This document shows positions 1 to 8,636 of a DNA stretch of 64,000 nt, one piece after another. The stretch spans positions 18,635 through 82,634 of the forward strand of contig JBJKSB010000108.1 of assembly GCA_046704385.1 (NCBI GenBank), in the 5' to 3' direction. The notes under the pieces were generated by a model, which saw nothing but the letters and a program-made list of their open reading frames with translations, did not search any database and was not told the origin of the DNA. Positions within the stretch are counted from its first letter, which is position 1, and each line of letters opens with the position of its first letter. Both the position numbers and the translations under genes were made by a program. Origin of the DNA: GH45 sp046704385. Lineage in GTDB: Bacteria; Bacteroidota; Bacteroidia; Bacteroidales; SZUA-534.

Positions 1-680
1 TTGTTTTCGTCGATAATAATTTCATTATTTGAAACGGTTGCGTTTGCCAGGTCAATGCTTTCCACCCATGTTTGGGCATCTAAAACTATCGATAAAGTAA
101 CCTTGCTGTTAGCCTGTACGCTAACTCCACCATTGGCTAATGCAATTTGTACCTGTTGATCAAATGAAGATTTTAAAGTTACAGGAATCACAGTACCATC
201 CATAGTTGTATAATTTCCACTGAGCATAATAGAATGCCCGCCAAACTCTGTGTCTGCATTGGAGAGGAAGGTGAAATCAACTTTTTTAAATGTTCCCGGA
301 TAAACATCTGCTTCACCAAGATTGGCGGTTCCATTTATTACATCAATTATAAACGGGCCACTAAGAACAATATCACCATTGCTTGATTCTGAACTACTAT
401 CTGATGATGCATTATCGTTACCTCCATCGTTATAATTACCATTCTGTTCAACATCATTACCCGAGTTTTCTTCAACTACAACATCTGAAATATTTATCTT
501 AAAAGTAATAAGTTCAAATGATGGAACTGCATCAACGCTTTTTAAGGTAACATTTTTTGAAACAGAGGTTACATCAACAGCTAATTTTGAACTTTTAGTA
601 GCTGGAGTATTATCTCTGGTGCAATTTGTTACCAATAGTATAATTGCAACTAAACTAATTAAAAATTTTACTCTTTTCAT
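1..680 (-). CDS. Putative lipoprotein, DUF4382-like (3' end outside window)
   Basis: I translated this by hand from the ATG at 678-680. The frame stays open to the window edge, giving about 226 residues, so the C-terminus is missing. The N-terminus (MKRVKFLISLVAIILLVTNC) is a signal peptide ending in a Cys with a loose lipobox. After it come a Ser/Asn/Gly-rich acidic stretch (about residues 75-105) and a beta-rich domain containing DIVLSGPFIIDVINGTA and YPGTFKKVDFTF, which resembles DUF4382-type bacterial lipoproteins. The role is unknown; surface or periplasmic anchoring is inferred. The same 17-bp motif (751-767) that precedes the neighbouring ECF sigma gene lies upstream of this gene, suggesting it is a target of that sigma factor. 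Confidence 0.7.
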   Translation of the reverse strand, partial: MKRVKFLISLVAIILLVTNCTRDNTPATKSSKLAVDVTSVSKNVTLKSVDAVPSFELITFKINISDVVVEENSGNDVEQNGNYNDGGNDNASSDSSSESSNGDIVLSGPFIIDVINGTANLGEADVYPGTFKKVDFTFLSNADTEFGGHSIMLSGNYTTMDGTVIPVTLKSSFDQQVQIALANGGVSVQANSKVTLSIVLDAQTWVESIDLANATVSNNEIIIDEN

Positions 681-750
681 CTCTTTGGTTTTTAATGAAT
701 AATTAAACTAATTCTCGCGCGTAAAATCATATAAACTAAAGATTTTTGAA

Positions 751-767
751 TAGAAAAATGGTTGGGT
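751..767 (-). promoter_or_regulatory. Candidate ECF-sigma promoter motif upstream of the lipoprotein gene
   Basis: On the minus strand this reads ACCCAACCATTTTTCTA, 71 nt upstream of the lipoprotein ATG. It matches the motif at 3000-3016, upstream of the ECF sigma gene, at 15 of 17 positions. CAACC-plus-T-tract motifs are plausible -35 regions for Bacteroidota ECF sigma factors. The functional assignment is inference. Confidence 0.45.
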
Positions 768-794
768 TTGAGTTAATGTTTTTTTGAAATTGTA

Positions 795-2417
795 CTAAAT
801 TAAATATCTTACACCTACGCGTAAACCCCAGGAATAAGGGTATGCATGTACTGGTGAAGATTTACTAAAAGCCATAACATGTAATTTAAGTGTAGGATTA
901 ATTATAAAACTAATATTATGGGTTAATGGGTGTTCATATGTAGTTCCCAGGATTAAGCTTACCATGGCAGTTTTTATACCCGAAACTTCATCATAATGCG
1001 GTTCAGTATTTCCATCTGAATTTTCAGATTGCCAGTTAAGTTCCTGGCTTAATAAATAATTAAAATTAAACCCAAAATTAATATGTTGGTAACGGAATAC
1101 CTTATAGTCTAAAATAAGAGGTAAATTCAGATAATTGTAACGAATAGATGAATTTAAAAATGTCTCAGCCGGAATTGAATCTGATGATGACAGCATTAAA
1201 TTTGCAACGCCCGTTGAAGTATACAAAAAATATCCCTGGTAACTGTTGTGTAAAATATTTACTGCCTCAGTCTTGAATTTTTGTGCATATTGTGAGTAAT
1301 AAATACCCGACATTAAACTAAAACTTTCATTTAATGATAAACCTCCATAAAGTCCGGCAGAAAATGTAAAATCTGCTTTATCCCTTGCATTAAAATAGGC
1401 TTTATTATACCTGGTTTGTTTATATTCAGGATTTTGTGTAATAAATCTGTAGGACAATTCAGGCGAGTAAAATCCTTCAATAAAATATTTTCTTTTTCGA
1501 AGGTTGCGTGGTGGTTCTGTAAAAACAATCTGGGTATCTGAATTAACAAGATTATCCGAAATTTGAATGGTTTCGGCATCATTTGATTTCACAGAATCTG
1601 AAAGTATAGAATTAAAGCTTACATTCTGTTCATTTTCAATATTTGCTACAAGAGGTTCTTCTTTGGGTATCTTAGTTTCAATATTGATACTATTTTCATT
1701 ATTTAATTTCTGCTCTATCTCCTCAGTTTCGCTGTTTCGCTTTTCAACAATATGATTATTTGTACCACTAAACTCCTCATTTTCAGGCTTTGTAACCGAT
1801 ATCTTTTTATTTTCCTGATTTAAAGAGGTAACCCCTGAATTTGAATTTTTCTCCTCAGGTATTTGAGCATCATTCCCGGTTAATGAAATATTACTTGCAA
1901 TGTAACTATCATCATTTTTAATTGCTGTATTTGTAGTTTTTGAAGTATCCGGTGGTAGGGTATTAATTTGAGTTAAATCATTCGACTTAATCTGTTTGAT
2001 GCTATTGCTATTTTTAGCATTTATTAGATTCTTTTCCTTACCATTAATTTTTTGAGATGTATTTGCATTAACAGGCTCTTTCTTTTGTATAAATAAATTA
2101 ACGTTTAAGGAATCAACCGATTGAAATGTATTTTCTGTACTTATATTGTTAACACTTTCCTGTGCAATCTCAGGTTTTTCATGCGTTCTTAATCTGTGTT
2201 CGAAGTAAATGAAAGATATAATTAAACTTGCAGCCAATGAAGCAGAAATATACTTTAACCTTCTGACCTGCTTAATATTACTTTGAAGTTTATTCTGATT
2301 TATACGTGAATTGATACCTTCCCATAATTCTTCATCAGGGTTCAATCTATGATTTTTATACTTCTCTTTAAGAAAAGAATCAAATTCCTGGTCACTATGG
2401 TTAGTATCGTAATTCAT
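795..2417 (-). CDS. Sigma-linked membrane protein with C-terminal outer-membrane beta-barrel
   Basis: 540 residues. A cytosolic-looking N-terminus of about 48 residues is followed by one TM helix (about 50-68, YISASLAASLIISFIYF). Then comes a long Asn/Ser/Glu/Lys-rich low-complexity linker (about 75-320) and a PorT-like outer-membrane beta-barrel (about 328-540, starting YFIEGFYSPELSYRF). The ATG directly abuts the TAA of the ECF sigma gene upstream, so the two are cotranscribed and probably translationally coupled. That position is typical of an anti-sigma factor, and the short N-terminal segment before the TM could bind sigma. No zinc-binding anti-sigma motif is visible. If both ends function, the protein would span the envelope, with the linker crossing the periplasm. 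The anti-sigma role is inference. Confidence 0.75.
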   Translation of the reverse strand: MNYDTNHSDQEFDSFLKEKYKNHRLNPDEELWEGINSRINQNKLQSNIKQVRRLKYISASLAASLIISFIYFEHRLRTHEKPEIAQESVNNISTENTFQSVDSLNVNLFIQKKEPVNANTSQKINGKEKNLINAKNSNSIKQIKSNDLTQINTLPPDTSKTTNTAIKNDDSYIASNISLTGNDAQIPEEKNSNSGVTSLNQENKKISVTKPENEEFSGTNNHIVEKRNSETEEIEQKLNNENSINIETKIPKEEPLVANIENEQNVSFNSILSDSVKSNDAETIQISDNLVNSDTQIVFTEPPRNLRKRKYFIEGFYSPELSYRFITQNPEYKQTRYNKAYFNARDKADFTFSAGLYGGLSLNESFSLMSGIYYSQYAQKFKTEAVNILHNSYQGYFLYTSTGVANLMLSSSDSIPAETFLNSSIRYNYLNLPLILDYKVFRYQHINFGFNFNYLLSQELNWQSENSDGNTEPHYDEVSGIKTAMVSLILGTTYEHPLTHNISFIINPTLKLHVMAFSKSSPVHAYPYSWGLRVGVRYLI

Positions 2418-2960
2418 TTATCCAATTAAGCGTTCTTTTTCAAGCATAGCCATTTTATTTTGAATGTTCTTTCGTGCATCATGCAAATTTGATTTCGATG
2501 TCCCCTCTGAAATACCAAGCGCTTCTGCAATTTCCTGATGACTATAACCCTCAATAATATACATATTAAAAACTATCCTCATCTTGTCTGGCAACTGCTG
2601 AATCAAATTTATTATTTCATCGGTTCCAATTTTATTGTAAATATTAAATTCATCAGTCGTATATAAGAATCCACCTAAATTATCTGACAGTGTAATCTTT
2701 TTCTGCTTGTTATATAGTTTTAAAGCTTCATTCACAAAAATTCGCATCATCCACCATTCGAGTGCATTAATATCTTTAAGTTGACCAATGTTTTCAAAGA
2801 CCTTTAAAAATCCTTCCTGAAAAATATCTTTGGCATCATGGTAATTTTTTGCATACCTATAGCATACGCTCAGCATTTTGGGAGCAAATACATCATACAA
2901 CTCCTTTTGCGCCCTTGTATCACCATGGATACAATTTTTTACCAGATTGTCAATTTTCAA
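2418..2960 (-). CDS. RNA polymerase ECF-type sigma-70 factor
   Basis: 180 residues. Region 2 contains MLSVCYRYAKNYHDAKDIFQEGFLKVFENI. Region 4 ends in the helix-turn-helix segment GYSHQEIAEALGISEGTSKSN. The length and lack of other regions fit the ECF family, which redirects RNA polymerase to envelope or stress genes. The start is TTG at 2958-2960; no in-frame ATG lies nearby upstream, and the next one downstream would delete region 2. The stop codon abuts the ATG of the TM-barrel partner. A motif shared with the lipoprotein gene lies 40 nt upstream, suggesting autoregulation. Confidence 0.92.
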   Translation of the reverse strand: MKIDNLVKNCIHGDTRAQKELYDVFAPKMLSVCYRYAKNYHDAKDIFQEGFLKVFENIGQLKDINALEWWMMRIFVNEALKLYNKQKKITLSDNLGGFLYTTDEFNIYNKIGTDEIINLIQQLPDKMRIVFNMYIIEGYSHQEIAEALGISEGTSKSNLHDARKNIQNKMAMLEKERLIG

Positions 2961-2999
2961 AAAGTCTTATTTATAAACTTTACAATTAGGATTTTTTCG

Positions 3000-3016
3000 T
3001 ACAAAAAAGGTTGGGT
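3000..3016 (-). promoter_or_regulatory. Candidate autoregulatory promoter motif of the ECF sigma operon
   Basis: The minus strand reads ACCCAACCTTTTTTGTA, 40 nt upstream of the TTG start of the sigma gene. It is nearly identical to the element at 751-767. A shared motif upstream of the sigma gene and a neighbouring gene is the usual sign of an autoregulated ECF regulon. Confidence 0.45.
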
Positions 3017-3099
3017 TCAGAACATTACTATTCTATTTCTACAGAATACTTTTATATGCAATGAATTATCCCAATCTAATATCTGGCAATATCAGGAGC

Positions 3100-3120
3100 G
3101 ATTCTAAAGAAATTTTAAAG
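3100..3120. promoter_or_regulatory. Tandem direct repeat, candidate response-regulator site
   Basis: Two adjacent half-sites, GATTCTAAAG and AAATTTTAAAG, lie 11 bp apart. They resemble the perfect 11-bp tandem at 5061-5082 upstream of the response regulator gene. One-turn direct repeats are the usual binding layout of OmpR/PhoB regulators. This copy lies between the kinase stop codon and the ECF sigma promoter, so it could link the two systems. Binding is inferred. Confidence 0.4.
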
Positions 3121-3127
3121 CTTGGAT

Positions 3128-4369
3128 CTAAGCAGGGAAAGACACACTAAATATGTGCAGGTCATTCCTATAGGAATAAGAAATCATCCAATCTGCACCC
3201 AAACATATTTGTTTTGCTATGGACAAGCCCAGGCCTGTTGAACCTGTTGTTCCGCTTTTGTAAAAACGCTCAAAAAGTCTGTCACTATCAGGTATATTTG
3301 AGCTGCCTGTATTTGAAAATATTAAACTATTTACATTGAGTTCGATTTTTATTTGACCCATTTCTGCATTATGGAGTATGGCATTACTGAATAAATTATT
3401 AATCAACATTTCAACCAACAATTTATTGGCTTCAATATGCTTTTCAGTATTGCAGATATATTCAAAATTCAATTGTTTTAACACCATAAGTTCGTTGAAA
3501 CTTTCAATTTGTGTTTTTATCAAACGGTCAAGGTTAATTTCTTCGAGTTCGCTAAACTGGCGATTTTCAATTTTGGTCAACAAAAGTAGTCCGCTATTGA
3601 TTTTCGATAATCTTTTTACAGCCTGGTAAATTGATTTTACCTTATCAGGCTGATTTCCCGAAAGCCGATTTTCATCGAGCAAAGCCTCAATTTTTGATTG
3701 TATGATGGCTAAAGGCGTTTGAATTTCGTGGCTGGCATTTTCCGAAAATTTCTTCAGGTTATCGTAATCCGTAATGACTTTGTCTGTTAACGATTTAAGC
3801 ACATGGTTTAGTTCATTAAATTCGTCAGTATCTGAAATGGTAGGGTTATAGGGTACAATATCCTGCAATGAAAATTGTTTTAGCTTTTCCAAATTCTCAA
3901 AAAAAGGTCGCCATATTCGTTTTGAAATCCTGCGGTTAATAATAAACAACAACATCAGCAAACCCGAAAAACTCAGTAAAATAACCATGGTCAGGGTTTC
4001 CAGCAAGTCATCGGATTCAAGTTCTGATTCCCGAACAGTAATTTTATATTTTCTGCCCTGAATGGTTTTATAGGCAACCAGCTGCCTGTATTCTTCAAAT
4101 TCGTGTCTTATTTTCAGGGAAGTATCTGAAAAATGATGCCCCGATGCAAGCGATGAATCACTTATCACAGAAAACATCGGGAACCATTCTGAATCGCCGG
4201 GCGTTTTTTCTAATTGTGAAGCAATCCGCCGGTACGATTCAACCAGCTTTTCATCAGATTCCTCCCTGATTATTGATTTAATAGTAAAAAATAAAGAAAT
4301 GCCTGCCAGTAACAGGATTATAAATGTGTACACAATGTACTGCCGGTTTATTTTTTGAACCAGTTTCAT
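3128..4369 (-). CDS. Two-component sensor histidine kinase
   Basis: 413 residues. TM1 is at about 10-31, followed by a periplasmic sensor loop of about 90 residues and TM2 at about 126-145. The H-box is FSENASHEIQTPLAIIQSK with phospho-acceptor His214. The N-box is MLINNLFSNAILHN and the G-box TGSTGLGLSIAKQI. This is a membrane-bound HisKA/HATPase kinase that phosphorylates its cognate regulator. It overlaps the upstream response regulator gene by 4 bp (ATGA), so the two form one operon. The sensed signal cannot be read from the sequence. Confidence 0.93.
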   Translation of the reverse strand: MKLVQKINRQYIVYTFIILLLAGISLFFTIKSIIREESDEKLVESYRRIASQLEKTPGDSEWFPMFSVISDSSLASGHHFSDTSLKIRHEFEEYRQLVAYKTIQGRKYKITVRESELESDDLLETLTMVILLSFSGLLMLLFIINRRISKRIWRPFFENLEKLKQFSLQDIVPYNPTISDTDEFNELNHVLKSLTDKVITDYDNLKKFSENASHEIQTPLAIIQSKIEALLDENRLSGNQPDKVKSIYQAVKRLSKINSGLLLLTKIENRQFSELEEINLDRLIKTQIESFNELMVLKQLNFEYICNTEKHIEANKLLVEMLINNLFSNAILHNAEMGQIKIELNVNSLIFSNTGSSNIPDSDRLFERFYKSGTTGSTGLGLSIAKQICLGADWMISYSYRNDLHIFSVSFPA

Positions 4370-5043
4370 GAGTCGGTGTATTTATATCCCATACCATAAA
4401 CGGTTTGCAGATAATCGTTGCCACCGGCGTAAGCAATCTTCTTTCGCAGGTTATTGATATGTGTATAGATAAAATCAAAATTATCAGCCAAATCAATATT
4501 ATCGCCCCAAAGGTGTTCAGCTATGGATTCACGGGTTAATAACCGGTTTTTATTAGCAATAAAAAAATGCAATAATTCGTATTCTTTTTTAGTAAGCTGG
4601 AGTTCTGTTTCATTTACCAAAACGTGTTTATCTTCCGGGTTAATTTTAATTTCGTTATGTATTATTTCCATTGATCCGCTGAATTTCCTTCTTCTTATAA
4701 TAGCTTTAATCCGGGCATTTAATTCCGCCAGGTGAAAGGGCTTTGTGATATAGTCATCGGCACCCATTTCAAGTCCGTTCAGCTTATCGTCCAGCGAATT
4801 TTTTGCTGAAATTATTAAAATGCCGGTATCAGTTTTGAGCTTTTTCAATTCACGGATCAATTCCAAACCAGAACCGTCGGGCAGTGTAATATCGATTACA
4901 GCAATATCGTAATGATACAGGTGCAGTTTTTCATGTGCCGATTCAAAATCAGCAGCCAACTCACAGGTATAATTTTCTTTAAGGAGGTACGATGCAATCT
5001 CCTTCAGCAATTCTGTCTCATCTTCAATAATCAGAATTTTCAT
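4366..5043 (-). CDS. OmpR/PhoB-family response regulator
   Basis: 225 residues. The N-terminal receiver domain has the acidic pocket (IIEDE), phospho-acceptor Asp51 in AVIDITLPDGSG, a conserved Thr/Ser (LIISAK) and Lys (DDYITKPF). The C-terminal winged-helix DNA-binding domain (about 130-225) ends TVYGMGYKYTDS. It is first in the operon with the histidine kinase. A perfect 11-bp tandem repeat lies 18 nt upstream of the ATG and is a good candidate for its own binding site. Confidence 0.94.
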   Translation of the reverse strand: MKILIIEDETELLKEIASYLLKENYTCELAADFESAHEKLHLYHYDIAVIDITLPDGSGLELIRELKKLKTDTGILIISAKNSLDDKLNGLEMGADDYITKPFHLAELNARIKAIIRRRKFSGSMEIIHNEIKINPEDKHVLVNETELQLTKKEYELLHFFIANKNRLLTRESIAEHLWGDNIDLADNFDFIYTHINNLRKKIAYAGGNDYLQTVYGMGYKYTDS

Positions 5044-5060
5044 AAGTTAAAGATATAACA

Positions 5061-5082
5061 GAATTTTAAAGGAATTTTAAAG
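5061..5082. promoter_or_regulatory. Perfect 11-bp tandem direct repeat upstream of the response regulator gene
   Basis: GAATTTTAAAG occurs twice in immediate tandem (5061-5071 and 5072-5082), 18 nt upstream of the response regulator ATG. Spacing of one helical turn is typical of OmpR/PhoB dimers binding head to tail. An imperfect copy lies at 3100-3120 on the other side of the operon. I infer an autoregulatory site. Confidence 0.5.
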
Positions 5083-5207
5083 ATTCTATAGCTAATTGAT
5101 TTTTGTTGGCCTTTAATACTGGCCTGGTTGAATATGAAAAACCTTTTTCTTTTAGCCGCTAATTACACGAAAGAAGCCTGGTGGAACTGCCTACCGTCCA
5201 AGGTCAA

Positions 5208-5651
5208 TCATTCTTTGTTGTGACCAAAAGTATAGCGGATTCCCCATAGTTGTGTGAGTCCAACATCACCATCTATCACAAATTCAGGTGAAACTTCAAT
5301 TACCACCGAAAACTGTTTTAAATCCTGAATCGGAAATATTTCCAAATCTAATGGAACAGTAAACGAATTAATTAAATCGAATCCGCGAAAAAGTCCGGCA
5401 TTGACACCTACCCCCACGGCAAAACGATGGTAAGGCTTTTCTTTAAAGTTGTAAAATATATCTGCCTCTGTTAACATGTTATCAATAATGTTGTTGGTAA
5501 AAGCTTTAAGCTCAACACTTATTTTTTTTGCCTGGCTGGTATTCACCCCCAGGGCATAAACAGAATAACCGGTAATTCCAATTTGAGAAAAAGCATTTAA
5601 GCTTAAACTAATGAGGATTGAAATTGCGAATAGTTTTGAAAATAATCTCAT
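5208..5651 (-). CDS. Small exported beta-barrel-like protein of unknown function
   Basis: 147 residues with a clear Sec signal peptide (MRLFSKLFAISILISLSLNA, cleavage near AFSQ). The rest shows alternating hydrophobic strands (FAVGVGVNAGLFRG, FSVVIEVSPEFVIDG, WGIRYTFGHN) ending in aromatic residues, as in small outer-membrane barrels. No family recognised. It follows the two-component operon on the same strand but with its own upstream region. A TATATTTG -7-like box lies 63 nt upstream. Confidence 0.7.
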   Translation of the reverse strand: MRLFSKLFAISILISLSLNAFSQIGITGYSVYALGVNTSQAKKISVELKAFTNNIIDNMLTEADIFYNFKEKPYHRFAVGVGVNAGLFRGFDLINSFTVPLDLEIFPIQDLKQFSVVIEVSPEFVIDGDVGLTQLWGIRYTFGHNKE

Positions 5652-5713
5652 AACACGAAAATAATTTAAGTTAATAATCAGGTTGTTTGTTCAATAATAA
5701 GTAATCGGTCTTT

Positions 5714-5721
5714 CAAATATA
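5714..5721 (-). promoter_or_regulatory. Possible -7 promoter box (TATATTTG)
   Basis: The minus strand reads TATATTTG, a match to the Bacteroidota -7 consensus TAnnTTTG, 63 nt upstream of the small barrel protein gene. No clear TTTG -33 element is present at the usual spacing, so support is limited. Confidence 0.3.
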
Positions 5722-5862
5722 ATAAATAATTATATAAGGAACTATCCTCAGAAAAACCCCGGTCACAGCTAAGGCTGTGAAGTATCTTTTCTGTAGCCTA
5801 AATGAAAAAGGATAAATATTGCTTTCACCTTATATAAAGGCAAACAGTACATGAATGGGGTA

Positions 5863-6293
5863 TTAGTATCTAAATGCCGTCTGCATTAATTGTCTTTCAT
5901 TTCTTTGAATCCCGATAGTCTTTGCCACGCTGTCCCATTGCATAACTGAAGCTTTAACTTCATCAATAATTACGGTCATTTCATTTCGATTGAGCATAAA
6001 ATATTCACCCACATGCATTGCAAGTTCAAAATCCAGGGATGTCCTTGTTCATCCAATATATTTGCTTTAGGCCTGGCTCCACCCAACGATGAACCCGTAG
6101 CCATTAATATGGCCAACCATTTCCGAATTTCCCCGGTTTCTTTATCGCTTTCAATCAATTCAGCGCAATATTGCAGCTCTCGTACCGACGACCAGGGAGG
6201 AGTCGGAAATTCAGTATTGTCATCTAAAAAAGGTCCATCCTCTGTTAATTTAAAACGCAAGGCCCCCATCCTACTTTCATCATTATAGTGCAT
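5863..6293 (-). pseudogene. hipA: hipA remnant with the kinase core deleted
   Basis: Two pieces of a HipA-type Ser/Thr kinase lie in different frames. The first (6293 downward) has MGALRFKLTEDGPFL and the hallmark GSSLGGARPKANILDEQG of the HipA N-terminal half. The second reads, in another frame, ELAMHVGEYFMLNRNEM... ending VAKTIGIQRNERQLMQTAF-RY and a stop at 5863, matching the conserved HipA C-terminus. They join within about 6000-6045, directly after GHPWI. Full HipA proteins are about 400-440 aa, so roughly 250 residues including the catalytic centre are missing, and the 5' end is truncated too. No hipB-like antitoxin is seen nearby. It is a decayed toxin gene. Confidence 0.75.
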
Positions 6294-6455
6294 TTTGCAT
6301 TCTTCGCAGTAATTTTAGAAAATCTAATAGTATTCATTTTTAAGGTATATAAAGCGCATCCATACCTATTCGGGCTTAATCATAATTTTAAATAAACCCT
6401 CCCTGCGAAATTTGAATTATTTTTTATTATTTTTCGATATACTAAAAATATAATC

Positions 6456-7715
6456 ATGGACAATGTGGTTAAATATCCCCGCTATCGCCTGGTAATACTA
6501 GGTGTTTTTATGCTTGTAAATATAGCTGTTCAGATTCAATGGCTTACACATGCCTCAGTAGCAAGGCCCGCAGAAATTTTTTATGCTGGTCAGTTTAAGG
6601 CATCTTCATTCTTTAATATCGACTTTTTAGCGATGGTTTATATGCTGGTATTTTTAATCATGAGCTTTCCCGCATCGTACATTATTGATACTTATGGTAT
6701 AAAAACAGGCGTGGGAATTGGTACATTCCTGCTAGGAGTTTTTAGCCTGGCCAAAGCCATATTTGCATCAAGTTTTATTGGAGTAGTAATTGCACAAACC
6801 GGCCTGGCTATAGCCCAACCTTTTATTTTAAATGCGGTTACTGCCCTCACGGTGAGATGGTTTCCTATAAATGAGCGGGCCATTGCTGCCGGGTTCTCGG
6901 CGTTGTCGCAATATGTTGGAATTGTAATTGCCATGCTGGTAACACCCTTACTGGTAGGTTCCGATCCTGCTCAACCAGGCTACGGAAGCGGTTTTGGGCA
7001 TATGCTGTGGATTTATGCCATTGTTTCGTTAATAGCCTCTGTCCTGTTTTTCATTTTTATCAGGGAGAAACCCAGGGACATACCTTTTTATGAGGGCGAA
7101 AGAGTTTCATTTAAAGGGGGCTTAAAACTTATTATGACTAACCGCGACATGAAAATTATTATATTACTTTTTCTGATTGGACTTGGAATATTTAATGCCA
7201 TCAGCTCGATGACCGATTCCATTGCCGAAAACCTGGGAGTAAAAGATTCCAACGGATTTATCGGAGGATTGATGTTGATAGGCGGAATTGTGGGTGCCCT
7301 TATTATTCCAACCTTATCCGATTATTTTAAAAAACGCCGAATCTTTCTGATCATTTGCCTGGCAGGAATGATCCCGGGCGTTTTGGGTATCACCTTTGCC
7401 AATAGCATAAGCCACCAACCCGATCATATATACACGATTGCCTTAATATCGGCCAGTATACTGGGTTTCTTTGTAATGAGTGCCGGCCCAATTGGTTTTC
7501 AATATGCCGCTGAAGTGAGCTACCCGGCTCCTGAATCAGCCTCGCAGGGAATACTGCTGTGGGTGGGACAATTAACCGGTATGTTTTTCGTGGCTGGTAT
7601 GAGTATTCACAGAAACCAGTACCTCCATCAGCATATGCTTTTATTCTCCGTTTTAAGCATCGTATCATTTCTGGCTGTGCTGTTTCTGAACGAAAGTCCG
7701 CTGATGAAGCAGTGA
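6456..7715 (+). CDS. MFS transporter, FLVCR-like
   Basis: 419 residues with about 12 hydrophobic TM segments. The N-terminal half has the MFS signature region (ASYIIDTYGIKTGVGIG) and the segment AQPFILNAVTALTVRWFP, followed by ERAIAAGFSALSQYVGIVIAM. These are features of the FLVCR/DIRC2-like branch of the major facilitator superfamily. Some eukaryotic members carry haem or choline; the bacterial substrate is unknown. The central loop (about residues 190-225) is followed by a second six-helix bundle. It stands alone on the plus strand, convergent with the MBL hydrolase gene. Confidence 0.88.
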   Translation: MDNVVKYPRYRLVILGVFMLVNIAVQIQWLTHASVARPAEIFYAGQFKASSFFNIDFLAMVYMLVFLIMSFPASYIIDTYGIKTGVGIGTFLLGVFSLAKAIFASSFIGVVIAQTGLAIAQPFILNAVTALTVRWFPINERAIAAGFSALSQYVGIVIAMLVTPLLVGSDPAQPGYGSGFGHMLWIYAIVSLIASVLFFIFIREKPRDIPFYEGERVSFKGGLKLIMTNRDMKIIILLFLIGLGIFNAISSMTDSIAENLGVKDSNGFIGGLMLIGGIVGALIIPTLSDYFKKRRIFLIICLAGMIPGVLGITFANSISHQPDHIYTIALISASILGFFVMSAGPIGFQYAAEVSYPAPESASQGILLWVGQLTGMFFVAGMSIHRNQYLHQHMLLFSVLSIVSFLAVLFLNESPLMKQ

Positions 7716-7900
7716 AAAAAATGTTTTAGCAATAACCTGAGCAGATTGCTAAAGCGAATTGAAGTTTGATCTGGACGACAGAAAAATTGGAAAGCCTGAG
7801 TGTTATATAAAAATAATCGAAAATAACCCGATGAGGGTTTCGAACTCTCGTCAGGTTAGATCCAACTGAAATTTTATTGGTATATCAAATGTTGCTCAAC

Positions 7901-8635
7901 CTACTTCATATCCCTTATCCTAACCTCGCAATAATCAATGCCTTTCATAAGTTTTAACAGGTCGTCGGTATTAGTCTCTCCAAAATGATAGGGATATAAT
8001 ACTTTGGGCTTAAACATTTTTACACAATCAACTACCATTTCAGGAGTCATGGTATACGGCAGATTCATTGGTAAAAAAGCAATATCGATATTTTTCAGGT
8101 TAGCCATCTCCGGAATATTTTCGGTATCACCGGCCACATAAACCTTTAAATTTCCAAAATGAAATACATAACCGTTACCCTCGCCTTTCGGATGGAATGG
8201 CCCGGCTCCTTCACGTTTATGTACAATATTATAGGCCGGTACTACATCCACGGCTATTCCCTGAATATTTAATTTTTCGCCATTCCTGGCAATAGTAGCT
8301 TTTCCTTTATAGATTTCTGCACATTTTTCAGTCAATACTACATCTGTTCCGTCTTTTCTTAACAAGTCAACGGTTTCAGCCTGTAAATGGTCGCCGTGTT
8401 GATGGGTAATAAAAATCAGGTCGGCTTTGGGGAATTTTGTATAATCGCCATAACTGTTCACCGGATCAACCTGGATAACCTTACCATTATAAGTGAAGTA
8501 CAAACTTCCATGTCCCACAAATGTGATTATTAAATCACCATTGTCAGTTTTAATTGTGTCTTGTTTGGGAGCATTTTGCCCGAAAGAAAAATCTGCCATA
8601 ACTATTAAGATTATTAATGATGCAAGTGTTTTCAT
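7901..8635 (-). CDS. Exported MBL-fold metal-dependent hydrolase
   Basis: 244 residues from the ATG at 8635. An upstream in-frame TTG at 8644 would only add three residues before the signal peptide. The N-terminus (MKTLASLIILIVMADFSFGQ) is a Sec signal peptide. The MBL zinc motif is THQHGDHL, with later ligand candidates in YVAGDTENIPEM and YPYHFGETN. The size and sequence fit UPF0173-like Zn hydrolases, here periplasmic. The substrate is unknown. A perfect 11-bp inverted repeat lies 2 nt upstream of the ATG. Confidence 0.88.
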   Translation of the reverse strand: MKTLASLIILIVMADFSFGQNAPKQDTIKTDNGDLIITFVGHGSLYFTYNGKVIQVDPVNSYGDYTKFPKADLIFITHQHGDHLQAETVDLLRKDGTDVVLTEKCAEIYKGKATIARNGEKLNIQGIAVDVVPAYNIVHKREGAGPFHPKGEGNGYVFHFGNLKVYVAGDTENIPEMANLKNIDIAFLPMNLPYTMTPEMVVDCVKMFKPKVLYPYHFGETNTDDLLKLMKGIDYCEVRIRDMK

Positions 8636-8636
8636 C

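Noticed and set aside
7820..7860. tRNA-like T-arm (GGGTTTCGAACTCTC)
   Set aside because: Only the T-arm-like hairpin is present; no acceptor, D or anticodon arm could be fitted around it. It is more likely a weak hairpin between convergent genes.
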